Assembly: GCA_963995505.1 (NCBI GenBank)
Contig: OZ023189.1
Location: forward strand, 18,809,495 to 18,873,494
Direction: 5' to 3'
Origin: Hypericum androsaemum
Lineage: Eukaryota; Streptophyta; Magnoliopsida; Malpighiales; Hypericaceae
DNA: 64,000 nt
Part shown: positions 36,973 to 48,588 of the stretch, piece after piece
Position numbering within the stretch: the stretch's first letter is position 1
Layout of the letters: each line of letters opens with the position of its first letter
Notes under the pieces: model-generated
What the model was told of the DNA's origin: nothing
What the model saw: only the letters and a program-made list of their open reading frames with translations
The model's database searches: none
Made by a program: the position numbers and the translations under genes

Positions 36973-39211
36973 AGGCGTGACAATATGTCAAAGATCTGCT
37001 AGTACAACGAGAGATGGTCAACACACTCTCGGGAAAGAAGTCTGAAAAGATGGAGGAGCAAGAGTGGGATGAGTTGGAGGCCAATACGGTAGCGACGATT
37101 CACTTGTGCTTGGCGAATGACATTTTATATCATGTCATGGATGAGGAGTCAACAACTGGGATTTGGAAGAATTGAACATATGTACATGTCAAAGTTTCTG
37201 TCGAACAAGCTTTATCTTAAGCAAATATTGTACGGTCTTAAGATGATGGAGGGCTCAAATTTGAGACAACACATCAACAATTTTAATCAACTGATGATTG
37301 ATTTGATAAGGGTTGATGTGAAGTTCAAGGATGAAGACCAGATATTATTGCTGTTGAATTCTTTACCATGTTCCTACGAAAGTTTGGTTACAACTCTAAC
37401 TTTGGGTAAAGAGTCTTTGGTGTTGGAGGATATCACTAGCGCTCTGCTAGGATTTTATCAAAGGAAGAAAGTCGGCAATAAATACGGAGAAGGACTGGTT
37501 GTGAGGGGTAGCCATAGTCATAGAGAAGGAAAAGATGATAGAGTATCCAAGTCGGGGTCAAGGAGGTTAAAAAAAATTGCTTCGAGTGCAGAGAAAGAGG
37601 GCACATGAAGAAGGATTATCCAAGAAGAATACGAGGGAAAAAGAGTGGCATCTATGAATATGACCTTATAATCTGATGGGTCGGATGGTGACTGCCTTTC
37701 TGTCTTATCAAGTCTTAAGCATCTTTGTTAAATTTTGAATTCTTGATAGCATTTGCTCTTTTCACATGACGTCTAAGAGGGATTGGTTTGACACCTACAA
37801 GTTCGTTGATTCAGGTATGGTGACTATGGATGATGGTTCTACATGTAGAATTGCTGGCATAGGTAATATCTGAATTAAGAGCTGGGATTGTGTCGTGAGA
37901 AAATTGTGTGAAGTGAGGCATATTCCAAGTTTGGAAAGAAATTTGATTTCATTAAGAGCCTTGGATTATAGTGGGTGCAACTATAAGGTTGTAGGCGGTC
38001 TAATTGAGGTAGAGAAGGATGCTATGGTGGTGAAGAAGGGTGAGAGGGTTTACAGGTTAGTCGGGGGCATTGTTGTAGGTGGAGTCACATCAATGGGTTC
38101 TGATGGAGAGGAAAAAATATCTTGGCATATGAGGTTAGATCGTATAAAGGAGCGAGGGCTTGACATAAATGGTTTGAGTACAGCCAAAAGATTTTTTGGA
38201 ATGAGGATTCACAGAGACAAGGTTAGTAAGGTCCTGCTATGATTGTCTAAAGGCGTGTGCAAAAAAAAGGTGTTGGGTAGGTTTGGTATTGGGAATGCAA
38301 AGCCATTGATAATACCAGGGGTGGATCAGGTTTGATCTCACTCAAGGGCGAGAGATAAAGTTCGCAACATGTTAAGGGTTCTACTTGGTAGAACAAAAAA
38401 ATGTTCAGTGTATGCTATGACGTGTAGCATTGATTTGAGACAAAAGGAGCAAGGTCCAATAGAGAAGCAATCCGAGGTTGCGAAGTATAAAGATGACCGA
38501 AAAAATAGAGGAGTGACTATTGGTCACAAGAAACAATTATCTATTGGTCATAAGATTACTTCAGCATGTGAACTTACATGTTGGGGTTCAATGGAGATTG
38601 GAAGAAATACAACAAGCAAGCTCGAAAGATGCTCGAGTTTGAGGAATGTCTCCAAGTGATTGAACAAAGGTGGAGAGAAGTGTAGATGGTCTTATTTATA
38701 TGGTTGAACATGGAAGGGTCTAAGGTTCAAGGTGGAGTCGACTCTGTTTCACAATATCTCATGTTTCTCCAAGAGGGGTGTTTAGAGTTTGTTGAAGTTC
38801 GGGTAGAGCTTCATGGTTCTTACACGGCACAATTTCTCGCCAAGGTGGAGATTGTTAGGAGTGGAGAAAAAATAAGTGGAGGCAAAATTGGGCAGGCAGG
38901 CTTTCGCCTTACAGGTCCGAACACATGTTCGCGGACTCAACACCCGCCGGGTTGCACTGCAGATTCGTTTCTTTTGTCGTACTCCTATTTTAGACTCTTA
39001 GATTGACCTAGATAGTTTCGTGACTTGCAAGGCTTTGTCTATTATATAAAGACATGTTACCACAGTTTATGTATGACTTTGTGGCTAAGATCTCATCAAT
39101 ACAAGTTCTATTTCTCTCCGTGGACGTAAACATTAGGCCTAACCACGTAAACTCTAGCGTGCACATTCTTTGTACATTTTTGTTCTCTTGTGGTGAATTC
39201 CTATCACGAAG

Positions 39212-39531
39212 TGCTTGTTTGAATCAGGTCGTTTACTCTTTCTAGCTTTCGATAATGCTTCTGAATATTGTAATTTAAGCTAACTTCCGTCCATTTTCGC
39301 GTTTAATCGGAACTTGAAATGTTTTGTTTCGTGACTAAATAAAAAATGCAGGAGTTGGAGGTTACACATACTTGTTAGAGTCGCTGTGGTGGTCGGGTAT
39401 GGTGATGAGTAAGTTATAGCAAATATGAGTCCATTATTAGAGAGATCGAGTTTGTTCGACTTGCAGCTGATGAATGTTCACCTTTGCGGGGATCTGTGTG
39501 TTGTGCAGTGATTGTCGGAGAGGTGGCTAAT
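39212..39531. other. Intergenic region, no gene seen
   Basis: Between the Copia element and the solo LTR. No recognisable coding domain. Confidence 0.4.
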
Positions 39532-40281
39532 TGTTGGGAACCGAAGTGGACCCAAACAATACTCATGACACACAAGCGAACCACAATCACAACGAGAAGC
39601 ACGAACTAGCAAGAAATCAAAAGGAAAAGCACAAGAGACAAGATGTTTGGTTATCCGGTTCGATCCACAATGATCTACGTCCGGGGGCGTACCAAGCCAG
39701 GAGAGAGTTCACTATGCTTTTGAGCTTCACTTGCTCTTTACAAGAAAATGCCACACTTTGGCACCCACACTCACCTAGGGTTTTCTTTTCTCCTCTCAAG
39801 CCACTTTCTCACTCTTCTATTCTTGTTCTTAGGGGGTTACAAGTGGGTTACAAGGGGTATATATAGAGCCAACAACCCTAGGAGTCAAAACAAGCACGCA
39901 GGGGTATTTTTGTCCGAGTTTTGAAACTTTTTCCGGCTGGACTGGCGACCGCCAATTAACTGGCGATCGCCAGTCGCCTCACGAGCAACTCCCTGTAAGC
40001 CATCAGTAGCGGTCGCTAGTTGACTTGCGACCGCAAGTCCCAACTAGCGGCCGCTAGTTAGCTGGCACCCGCCAGCCCTTCAGCGGCTCTCGCTCCCCGC
40101 TTCGTCTTCACACGATGCGTACCGTCTCGGGCGATCCCATAACGAGTGCACTAGTGTTACGCTTCTCAAGGCTGATCGAACACCACCACTCGTCCCTTGA
40201 TCCGAATGATCCTCGAACATCCCCGAACATTAAATCAATCCAATCAAGTCCCGAACCACTTTTTAGGCTCCATACCCCAAA
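39532..40281. mobile_element. Solo LTR (about 750 bp)
   Basis: Starts TGTTGGGAACC and ends near CATACCCCAAA, with ctaat on both sides (39527-39531, 40282-40286). The right end lacks a perfect CA. Inside, 39940-40080 carries six alternating inverted short motifs of the type ctggcgaccgcca / gcggtcgctag. A TATA-like tatatatag (39859) is present. Coding frames inside are short and featureless. Confidence 0.6.
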
Positions 40282-40286
40282 CTAAT

Positions 40287-40680
40287 TGCTCAGGTAAACT
40301 GCGTTGGTGATGTACGAGGCAGATTCATGGTAACAGCGACGCTTTAGATCTGTGGTAGAATAGTAAATATTATAGAACATGGTGGAAGCATCCAGATCCA
40401 GAGCTGGAATGGAGTTGCCTTTCTCCCAAGACGTGCATGCATCAATACTCTGGCGTGGGACAGGTTCGCTGTCGCTTTCTTCGTAAAATCGTAGGTTAAC
40501 CATGTGGACCTGTGGTGTTCTGTTTTTTTTAGATACATTGATGCATCTTTTAACATGTTCATTTGTTTATGAACCAGGTATTAGTTAAAATGGAGACACG
40601 TGGATTTTACCCAACAAAAAAAAAAGAGAGACGCGTGCCCACTTGAAATTTTTATGCTAGGTCTCTGATTACTGATTATT
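40287..40680. other. Intergenic region, no gene recognised
   Basis: A minus-strand frame of 73 codons (40503-40282) with FYEESDSEPVPRQSIDACTSW has no family I can name; it may be a fragment of a gene cut by the solo LTR. Confidence 0.3.
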
Positions 40681-40773
40681 CTAGGCGGAGATTATGAAAA
40701 GTCCGCGAAGATTAATACGTTTTGCTTGCTGATTGAGGATAATTTTTTTTATTGAATTTTGTAATAATTTTTT

Positions 40774-41873
40774 GGGAAAAGTCCACTTTAGTACCCTGTG
40801 GTATCGCCCAAAATCACTTTAGTACCCTGTGGTAAAAAACCGACCAATCGAGTCATACTTATTCCAATTAACATCAAAAAGGGCCTCAGGCAGCTGCCCG
40901 GATCTTCCCAAATGCTGCCCGACCATGTGGAATAGCCACATCACCAAAAATTGATGATGTGGCGCCACGTGGACTCTCTCCCACTTCCCCTCTCTTCTCT
41001 TTCCTCCTCCTCCTCTTCTTCTTCTTCTTCTTCTTCTTCTTCTTCTTCCCCTCTCTCACCTCTCGCCTTCCTCCATGACCCAACAACCTCAAAAATCCCA
41101 TACCAATTCACAAATGAAACCAAAGAAGGAAAGCATAACTGGGTAGCTTGGGATTATCGAAGAAAGAAACGGTGAACGGCGGCGAGATCGAGGCGGGAGA
41201 GGAGGAACGACCATCGATGAACCGCCATCACCCGCTGCTCGGCCACAACCACGCGCGCTCCTCCTCGACGATCTGCTGTTACTGCCAGTGCGGTCTATTT
41301 CTGGAGGAGTCCGTCGCAGCGGGAGCTGCTTCTACCTCTCCCTTCGGCGCCGGTGCCGGCCTCCGAACGGTGACCGTCGTGGGGTCATCAGAGGCAGCTA
41401 TGACTGAGGCGCCGGTGACGACCGCCGTGCTCGCAGCCACGAGCTTGGGTCGCGCGACCATTTTCTGAGTTGTTGTTTGGTTTTGGTCTGCGAATATTTA
41501 TATAGGTTGCTTCGTTGTTCTTCACGTGTTTAATTTGATTTATTAGCCATAAAGAAAAATTAAGAAATCGGGAGTTGTTGTTTGGCTTCTTTGTTAAAGA
41601 AATCAGAAGTTGTTGTTTGGTTTTTTTGGGAAGAAGAAGAAGAAGAAGAAGAAGAAGAGAGAGGGAAGAGATGTCCACGTGGCGCCACGTCATCAAGTTT
41701 TGGTGACGTGTCTGGCCACGTAGTCCGGGCAGAGTTCGGGCGGGTCCGGGCAGCTGCCCGAGGCCCTTTTTGATGTTAATTAGAATAAGTATGACTCGAT
41801 TGGTCGATTTTTTACCACAGGGTACTAAAGTGATTTTGGGCGATACCACAAGGTATTAAAGTAGACTTTTCCC
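40774..41873. mobile_element. Mutator-like non-autonomous element B (1100 bp) with captured gene 5' end
   Basis: Same arms as elements A and C (GGGAAAAGTCCACTTTAGTA ... reverse complement), about 210 bp each. Perfect 9-bp target duplication taatttttt (40765-40773, 41874-41882). Just inside the arms lie (CTT)n at about 41015-41048 and (GAA)n at about 41629-41657. Between them is GC-rich cargo. On the minus strand it reads like the 5' end of a gene: a TATA box TATATAAATA (about 41503-41494), a short leader, then ATG at 41461 opening a 60-codon frame (MVARPKLVAASTAVVTGASV..., stop at 41281-41279). The source gene is not identified. Confidence 0.9.
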
Positions 41874-42065
41874 TAATTTTTTTATTGAATAGATTAGAAT
41901 TTCACACGTACTAGCTTCGAGATGAAAAGATATTGAGGAAGCATAATTGCCAAGGAATAATAAATTCTCTCTTAAATCAGATAATAAATGATTATAGCGT
42001 GAAAAGTAAATAATTGTCAAAAGGTGTCTCTTAATTCACCAACTTTGAAGGAATCAAGTATATAT

Positions 42066-42528
42066 TATAGCGTGAAAATAATTGTCGCTTCCGTTGCCAG
42101 AAACTCTCAAGGCCTTCTGTTGCAAGGTCATTCTGATACCATCTCAGCCTCCTCCTCCCTCGAGGCCGAGCTATTGGCAATCCACCTCTCCCTCTAACTT
42201 GTGCGTAATGACTTTTCTGATTCTACCACAGTTGTTGAGACTGATTGTCTATTGGCTCACACTGCGCTTACTGCTCCTATGCCACTTATCTGCTGGCAAT
42301 TGGAATCTCTCGTCTCCGACATCCGGGAGGATCTTGAATCCTTATCACTGTGTTCCCTTGCTCTTATACCCCAACTTCAAAACCAAGTTGCAGACTGGGT
42401 TTGTCGTTCGGTTAGATTAGGAACTCTTCCTAGTGATTGGATTTCTGTTCCTCCTATTGCTTTTGACAGACTCTTGTACTCTGATTTTCCCACTTAATCT
42501 ATTTTATGCGGTTTTTGTTTTTCAAAAA
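42066..42528 (+). mobile_element. 5'-truncated LINE (RNase H domain and 3' end)
   Basis: Translated fragments ISASSSLEAELLAIHLSL and VVETDCLLAHTALTAP, then LQNQVADWVCRSVRLGTLPSDW, match the C-terminal RNase H-like domain of plant LINE ORF2 proteins, with a frameshift between the first two. It ends in an A-rich tail (tttttcaaaaaaa). The 10-bp direct repeat aagtatatat lies at 42056-42065 and 42529-42538, as expected for target-primed integration. Confidence 0.72.
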
Positions 42529-43000
42529 AAGTATATATGAATTTTGTTGCACATACACTCTAAAAAAAGACGCTGTTATATTTTCCACTCTCATATTAGT
42601 CTACGAGGAGGCTACGAAGTCCTGCAAATATTAACACGTCTACAAATATTAACACGTGTTGCTTGCTTCTATTAAGGACAAATTTCTTTGATCGAAGTTC
42701 ATAATAGTTTTGATCTGAATTGATTGGTCGGAGAATCTGACACGTGGATTACGAGACCATCCTCCTCGATAACATACTAACTTCGAGATGGAAAGAGGGA
42801 GAGGAAGAAATTGCCAAGGAAACAAAAAACTCTCTTAATTTAGATAATAAATTATTATTTTCTACCAAAAAGATAATAAATTATTATTCTGAAAAGTAAA
42901 TATTGGTCAAAAGGTATCTATCTCTCTTAAATCACCAAATATTTTTTTTGAGAAGGGCTTAAATCACCAACTTGGAAGGTCAAATATTTCTTGCACCTCT

Positions 43001-43500
43001 TTGTCCAAGATTGAGAGATACCGATCAAGCATACGTGAAGGCAATTTTGTTGTTTATACTCACTAAAAAATACGCTTTGTCTTTTTTACTGTGTCTTGTC
43101 AAATACTCACATATTATCTTGCTCAAAATTATGTTTAAATGACATAAATTAGGTTAATTTGTATAGATATATACGATCAGATACTTAAATATTTGATTTT
43201 TTTATAGGTAATATTTGATTAATAAAGGAGGGAGGGAGGTTCGTTTTCTAAAAAAAATCAAATATTCCTTGCCGATTTTGCAAGAGAAAAATATCCGACC
43301 AATTCCCTTTTCGGCCCGCACTTGTCAGAATACGTAGCGGAAATCTAATTAGGAACTATTTTCCTTCCCAATTAAGGAGTAGGGTTGGAATAAAAAGGAA
43401 AAAATAACCTCCGAGTTATTCTAACCAACACACCCACCATTGGATTAAAAAGAATCAACCGAAACCAAATCTCCACCGTCCGATCGCACCAAACCCCCTT
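43001..43500. other. Upstream region of eIF4B
   Basis: AT-rich, no gene. It supplies the eIF4B promoter. Confidence 0.4.
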
Positions 43501-43506
43501 ATACCC

Positions 43507-43514
43507 TATATAAA
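43507..43514 (+). promoter_or_regulatory. TATA box of eIF4B
   Basis: TATATAAA lies 96 bp upstream of the ATG, followed by a leader with a purine-rich run (gaagggaaaaaaaagagag). Position fits a transcription start near 43540. Confidence 0.65.
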
Positions 43515-43609
43515 CATCAGATCAAACCACCACCACCCCTCCTATTGCTGCCAAATAACGCAAACCTCAGAGAAGGGAAAAAAAAGAGAGAGAGAGGGGA
43601 AGAATAACG

Positions 43610-46015
43610 ATGGCGGCGACAGTAACCGCTTCGTCTCCGTGGGGAAAGAAGCCCGGCGCGTGGGCCCTAGACGCGGAGGAGCACGAGGACGAGCTCCAGC
43701 AGCTGCAGCGCATCGACTCGCCGCCGCAAAACGACGCCGCTTTCCCCTCCCTGTCGGCCGCCGCCGCCGTCAAGCAGCCAAAGAAGAGCAAGAAGATGAG
43801 CCTGGCCGAGTTCAACACCGCCCCGGCGAAACCCTCCCCCCGCGTGGAGGTGCTCAGCCTCCCCACCGGGCCGCGCCAGCGCTCCGCCGAGGAGCTCGAG
43901 CAGGGGCGGCTCGGCGGCGGGTTCAGGTCGTACGGACGCGGCGGGGAGGAGGGGGATTCGCGGGGTGGAAGGTTTTCGAGTAGGGAAGGGGGAAGGGACA
44001 GGGAGAGGGATAAGGAGTATACTTCGTCTAGGGCTGACGAGGTGGACGACTGGTCTAAGACTAAGAGAGCGGTCGGCGGCGGGGGCGGGGGATTTGAGAG
44101 GAGGGAGAGGGGCGGGGGCGGCGGGTTCTTTGAGGATTCGAGGGCGGCGTCCAAGGCGGACGAATCCGATAATTGGTTGGCGAACAAGGCGACGGTTGAG
44201 CCGCGAAGGTTCGAGAGGCGGGGGAGCTTTGAGTCTCTATCGAGGGGGAGGGACGCAGGAGCTAATAACGGGGCGGATTCGGATAATTGGGGGTGGAGGA
44301 AGGAGGCCGCCCCTATTGGTGGGGGGGATTCAGATAATTGGGGGCAGAGAAAGGAGGCCGCCCCTATCGGTGGGGGGGATTCGGATAATTGGGGGAGGAG
44401 TAAGGGGGAGAGCAATGGGAATGGAACGGTTGCGAGGCCGAGGCTGATGTTGCAGCCTCGGACGGCGCCTGTTGCTAGTAATGGTAATGGCGATGTGACT
44501 GCAGAGAAGCCGAAGGGGACTAGCCCCTTTGGAGCGGCTAGGCCAAGAGAGGAGGTTCTGGCTGAGAAAGGCAAGGATTGGAAGGAGATTGATGAGAAGC
44601 TGGAGGCTGTGAAAATTGGTGGCGGGGTGAAGGAGGCAGAGAGGGGGGAGAGGAGGGAGGGCTATGGGTGGAGGAAGGACCACGCTCGTTTTGGAGATGA
44701 TGGTGCTGCTTTGGAGAGGAGTTGGAGGAAGCCCGAGGCTTCTAATCCCGAACCGATTCCTGACAGGTTTGTTCTACTGAATTGATTTGCCAGGTTGTTT
44801 GCTGCTTGTGATTTTCTGACCAGTTTTATGTTGAATGTTGTGGTTCTTTCTTGATTGTTGTTTGAAGGCATGATCTTTTTATGCGGCGAGGTTGTAACCG
44901 TTTCTCTTTCTTGTAAAGTTGGGTGCTTTGTCAGTCATGTAGCTACACCATGTTAGAAGGAGATGGGAGAACATGGAGCAAGGGAAGGATGGGATGATTG
45001 TTTTTTGTTTAGCGAGTTTGGGGTGGGGTTTGTGTGCTCTGAGAGTTTGATGGATTGGGAATGGGGATGAAGCAGTTTCCTTTTGTTTTGGTTGTAGGGA
45101 AGGGGGAGACTAGACTTGATTTAACTTGACATCGGGGATCAGCTAAGCTGTTCCGTTGTGACAGATTTGAGTTGTTTGGTACTTTATCCAGCGTTTACCC
45201 CATTATTATGGGTGGTCATGCGTCTCTTAATAGAGAAATTGTCAAGTTGAAGCCTTTCCTTTTTTCCAATAAAAGATGGAGCTCCACTTACACGTTTGGA
45301 GCTGTTGCTTGTTTGAAATTGCTTTCTATCTCTTGTTCCCCTCCTGGTTGGTCTTGGTTGTAGTGACCCTTCCATGTCTTCTTGGTCCCAACCTTAATAT
45401 GATGTCTTTCCTTTAGTCCTCGGAGGATGCTCAATACCTGTTCTGATCCTCATGTTAATGGGTATTTTGTCTTGTTCTAACCTGATTAAGAAGCATGGTT
45501 AGCTTTTCGGATATATTTTGTATGTTTTCTCAAAAAAATGTTTTTTTTATGTCCTCTATAGCTAGACATGGAAGATCCTTGATTGCTTGGAATGTAATTG
45601 GTGTGGAATTATCACCCTGAATCCACAGTTAATGGGGTAATAAATGATAATATGAATCGGAAATAAGACTCTGGATTGATGTGCTAAGCCTCTCTTTTCT
45701 TACTTCCTCTTGATTTATATTCGTTGTCATTTCCTGTGATCTGTTTGCCTTAATTTCGATACCAGTTAAGAAGGAGAATGAAATTATTTTCTTTGCCCAT
45801 ATTATGTTGCTTGCTCATTATACATTAATTCACAATTTTGAGTCTGGCATCCTTTGTCAATTTTGCATACGTCTCTTCAACTAAGTTGTGCTGAGATTAA
45901 CTGGTTTGTCTTTGCAATGCATATTACTTCCGTGTGCAGTTCGGCGAGTTCTGAGAATGAGCATGCTCCAGAGAACGGGGACTCTACTGAAGATGGTGTC
46001 GCTGAAGCAAATTGA
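43610..46015 (+). CDS. EIF4B: Plant translation initiation factor eIF4B (410 aa, two exons)
   Basis: RNA-binding cofactor that stimulates eIF4A helicase during cap-dependent initiation; cytosolic. Exons 43610-44766 and 45940-46015 are joined by a 1173-nt GT-AG intron (CCTGACAG|gtttgt ... gtgcag|TTCGGC), which completes an AGT codon. The plant eIF4B N-terminal signature SPWGKKPGAWALDAEEHEDE is at residues 9-28, then LQQLQRIDSPPQNDAAFPSL and KKSKKMSLAEFNT. Next come an RG/RGG- and GGGG-rich RNA-binding stretch, a tandem 17-residue repeat DSDNW-G-RKEAAPIGGG (about 222-262), then GKDWKEIDEKLEAVKIGGG. The last exon encodes SSENEHAPENGDSTEDG. Somewhat shorter than some plant eIF4B proteins. Start context acgATGgcg is strong. 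The intron holds only short spurious frames. Confidence 0.92.
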
Positions 46016-47670
46016 ATCCGGATACATAGAAATTGGATGATGGAGAATGAAGGAAACATGTATTTTAAACATTGAATTATTAGTGGCTGAAGGGTTTTGT
46101 GGTCTTTTTTCTCGTCTGTTTTTATGTTCCTAAAGTGTGAGAATTTTGGTAGGACTTTAAGCTATTATAGTTTATTTGCCTGTGAAGTCTAGTTGTTGCA
46201 ACTCGGAGTCGGAGCTTTCTGGAATTTTTTGGTTACTGACTATGTGACCCTTAATTTTGGCCCCCCCAATTGAATTTGGTGCTTTTGTGATAATGGATTT
46301 TGTTGCCGGATTATTAGTGCTGGATTGTATGCCTATTGTTGGGAAAAATATTTCACATCACCAAAATTTTGAGGGAATGTGAATCAGATCCTTTCCACCT
46401 GGCTTGTACCTTTTCAAAACTTACCAATCAATGCTTCCGCCTACCTTGACGGCTGATTAAATTCCCTTCCACAGCCGAGGAGCCGTCCAGTGAATCTACC
46501 CATCTTCAATGTTGAAATGATAGGGTAACACCTGCATTGAATTAGTTGGGTGGTGGCTCGTGGTACATGAACATTTGTGATTTAGATTGTCATTTACAAG
46601 TAGAATAAGGTAATTAAAAAGTGCAACTATATTTAAGGGTTACAACATGACGACCATGACTTCATAAGATACCTTGTGCCATCTATATTCGATTTCAACA
46701 AACAAATCCGGCATCAGTTATTATTATTAGTAATGTTGAATATGAATCTTACATTGCTCAAGAGATTTTAGTTGATCAAATAAATAATAAATTAGACTAA
46801 ATTATTTGTCAGCTTATGATTTTGAGTTAACTATCTAAATTTTAATATAACAAATTGTAGCAAAATAATTCGATCCGCACGCGACTCTCCATTTTATGGT
46901 ATGCGATACAAAGAGTTTGCATGTTTGCCGGTATGTGGGTACATGTGCTCTTTTGTTGAATATTGTTCGAGCTTTTACTCGGAATATGGCATGAGTTAAC
47001 TTCAACCTTTTCAGAATATATTGGCTCGAGAGCACCTAACAACCTGTCGTACACTGGCTCTAGAGCGCCGAAAAGGGCTAAAGTATGAACATAGGCCAAA
47101 CAGGAATTGCACCAACCCATGCGATTGTTATGGTCAAAACCGGTTTGGAACACTCTTTAATGACTTCGCCGTCCCAATTTACTTGTTCCTTTCGCCTCTT
47201 TCCGAAAAACTTTCGGACAACCTCATAAATGCAAGCAGTCGAGAGAAGGTAACAGCAATCACAATTCTCACTTTCAATAACTGGCGTGTCTTGAAAATTG
47301 CTGTATATGTTGATTTATAACTCGTTTCTGCCCAACATTGGCCCTCTTTATATTCCATCAAATTTAAAGAGAGAACCAAATAGCTTCCACATCCAACAAA
47401 CAGCCCAATTGAAGAAAATGGGTTCGAGCAGATGCAATGGTCACTGGATCAGTATATTGTAATAATCTCTTCGACTAGCCCCTTTTTGCTCAGATCATAT
47501 CACCTTTTTCACTCGAGAATTCGGATTGGATATGAAGTTATCATACCTTCCAAACTGTTGTATAACAAACTTGTCGCTTTGGCATATTTCCATTGGCAAT
47601 ATACTATTCCCTGTCATTCGCTAGGTTTACGTTGATCTGAAATTGTGACCTGTTCTGCTTCTCGTGTAGG
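46016..47670. other. Intergenic region upstream of FOCL1-like pseudogene
   Basis: No gene seen. A TATA-like ctttatattcc lies at about 47347, and ATGGGTTCGAGC at 47418 could be the remnant of the pseudogene's first exon (MGSSRCNGH...), but no signal peptide follows it. Confidence 0.35.
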
Positions 47671-48588
47671 AGTCAATGTCACGGTGGCCTGCGCGGATAG
47701 CAACGGTCAGGTGACAATGTCAAGGGAAGAGACCACCAATTGGTTAGGGAACTATGAAACAGGGAGCTATGAAATGAGGATGAGTGGCGGCCCGGACCTG
47801 AGCAACTGTTATGCTCAGGTCTTGCCAGGTGGTCAGGGTTCGAATCCTTGCATCACAGCTGCTGGTCCTGTCAAGCAGCTGCGACTAACCTTCAGGCTGT
47901 TCGGTACGGAATTTTACAGTGTGGATTCCCTGATCACTCAGCCCGATCGACCCATGTCGTTCTGTCCGACCAACACCAACCCGGTCCTCCTTCTGGCGCC
48001 TGAAACTCCCACTCCGTCTTCCTTCATGTTCCCTCCGATGCCTAGACTTCTGGTGCTGCCTTATCTGCCTCCCATGCCTCTGGTTCTTTTCCTCGAAGCA
48101 TCAGCTTGCACCTCCAAGTATAATAAAATCAAACACGAGGATGGAAAAATCATTTACCAAACATGGGGACCAAATCGTAGATTTAACTAACTATACACGA
48201 GGGATCTGAGAGTGTTTAACGGTGCATTATGTTTCACAGGAATTGGACAGCACCAGAGCACAAGTGCTACTAGAGAGCAGTGAGCCCTGACATGAAGGTG
48301 GCGGTCGTTTTCGGGTCCCCGGCGGCGAGGAGATACGGCAGCCACATGACATTATGGGACGGGCTCCACGGGAGAGGTGACCGTTACAAGACCCTACTCA
48401 GAGAAGGGACGATGTCGCTTCTCAATTCCTACAACAGCATCCAATTCCCTTACAACACCGTCGATTAGAAGGCACATGAATTGGGCGTTAATGGTATCAT
48501 CCCAGAGAAGTGTCCTCCTCTAAGGTTCATGCGGGCCAATTCTGGCTCTTCTGGTGGTGCCACTTGCAAGTTCACACCTTGCAAGTGA
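47671..48588 (+). pseudogene. FOCL1-like proline-rich Ole e 1 wall protein, disabled by two stop codons
   Basis: Resembles plant Ole e 1-domain, proline-rich secreted proteins of the FUSED OUTER CUTICULAR LEDGE 1 type, which act in cuticle and cell wall at stomata. Exon 2 begins after gtgtag (47671): GVNVTVACADSNGQVTMS, then NCYAQVLPGG and FRLFGTEFYSVDSLITQP, a short proline/leucine-rich linker (FMFPPMPRLLVLPYLPPMP) and LEASACTSK at about 48116. A GT-AG intron follows. Exon 3 from about 48240 reads NWTAPEHKCY, then TAG (48271-48273), then RAVSPDMKVAVVFGSPAARR and GLHGRGDRYKTLLREGT, then NSYNSIQFPYNTVD, TAG (48466-48468), and ends ...FMRANSGSSGGATCKFTPCK with TGA at 48586-48588. All three stops are in one frame, so two are premature. 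Exon 1 with the signal peptide is not recognisable. Confidence 0.8.

Larger units (their letters stand above)
35315..39206 (+). mobile_element. Degenerate Copia LTR retrotransposon with two nested insertions
   Basis: 5' LTR 35315-35939 (about 360 bp without its own insertion) and 3' LTR 38853-39206 (354 bp) start TGTT(g/a)GGAGTGG and end TTCCTA-CA. The 5-bp target duplication cgaag is perfect (35310-35314, 39207-39211). A mutated primer-binding site atgtatcagagct follows the 5' LTR and a purine tract caaggtggaga precedes the 3' LTR. The Gag start MVDHDTKFGLVKFDGSSNF lies at 35965 and is interrupted by the solo LTR at 36039. Gag resumes at about 36978 (GLKMMEGSNLRQHINNF, LLNSLPCSYESLVTTL; UBN2 type) and reaches a degraded zinc knuckle near 37580. 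Protease and pre-integrase fragments (DSGMVTMDDGS, WHMRLDRIKERG) follow to about 38250. Integrase, reverse transcriptase and RNase H are missing. Many stops; not mobile. Confidence 0.88.
40680..43000 (+). repeat. Diverged direct duplication split by element B and a LINE
   Basis: The sequence at 40690-40770 plus 41874-42050 (gcttgctgattgaggataa, cgagatgaaaag, aattgccaagg, aaaagtaaataattgtcaaaaggt) recurs diverged at 42610-42990 (gcttgcttctattaaggac, cgagatggaaag, aattgccaagg, aaaagtaaatattggtcaaaaggt). The first copy has since received the Mutator-like element at 40774 and the LINE at 42066. The nature of the duplicated unit is unknown. Confidence 0.6.

Noticed and set aside
47829..47850. tRNA T-arm-like sequence ggttcgaatcc
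   Set aside because: It lies in the conserved coding frame of the FOCL1-like pseudogene (LPGGQGSNPC) and no acceptor or anticodon arms surround it. A similar ggttcgagtcc at 2340 is rejected for the same reason.
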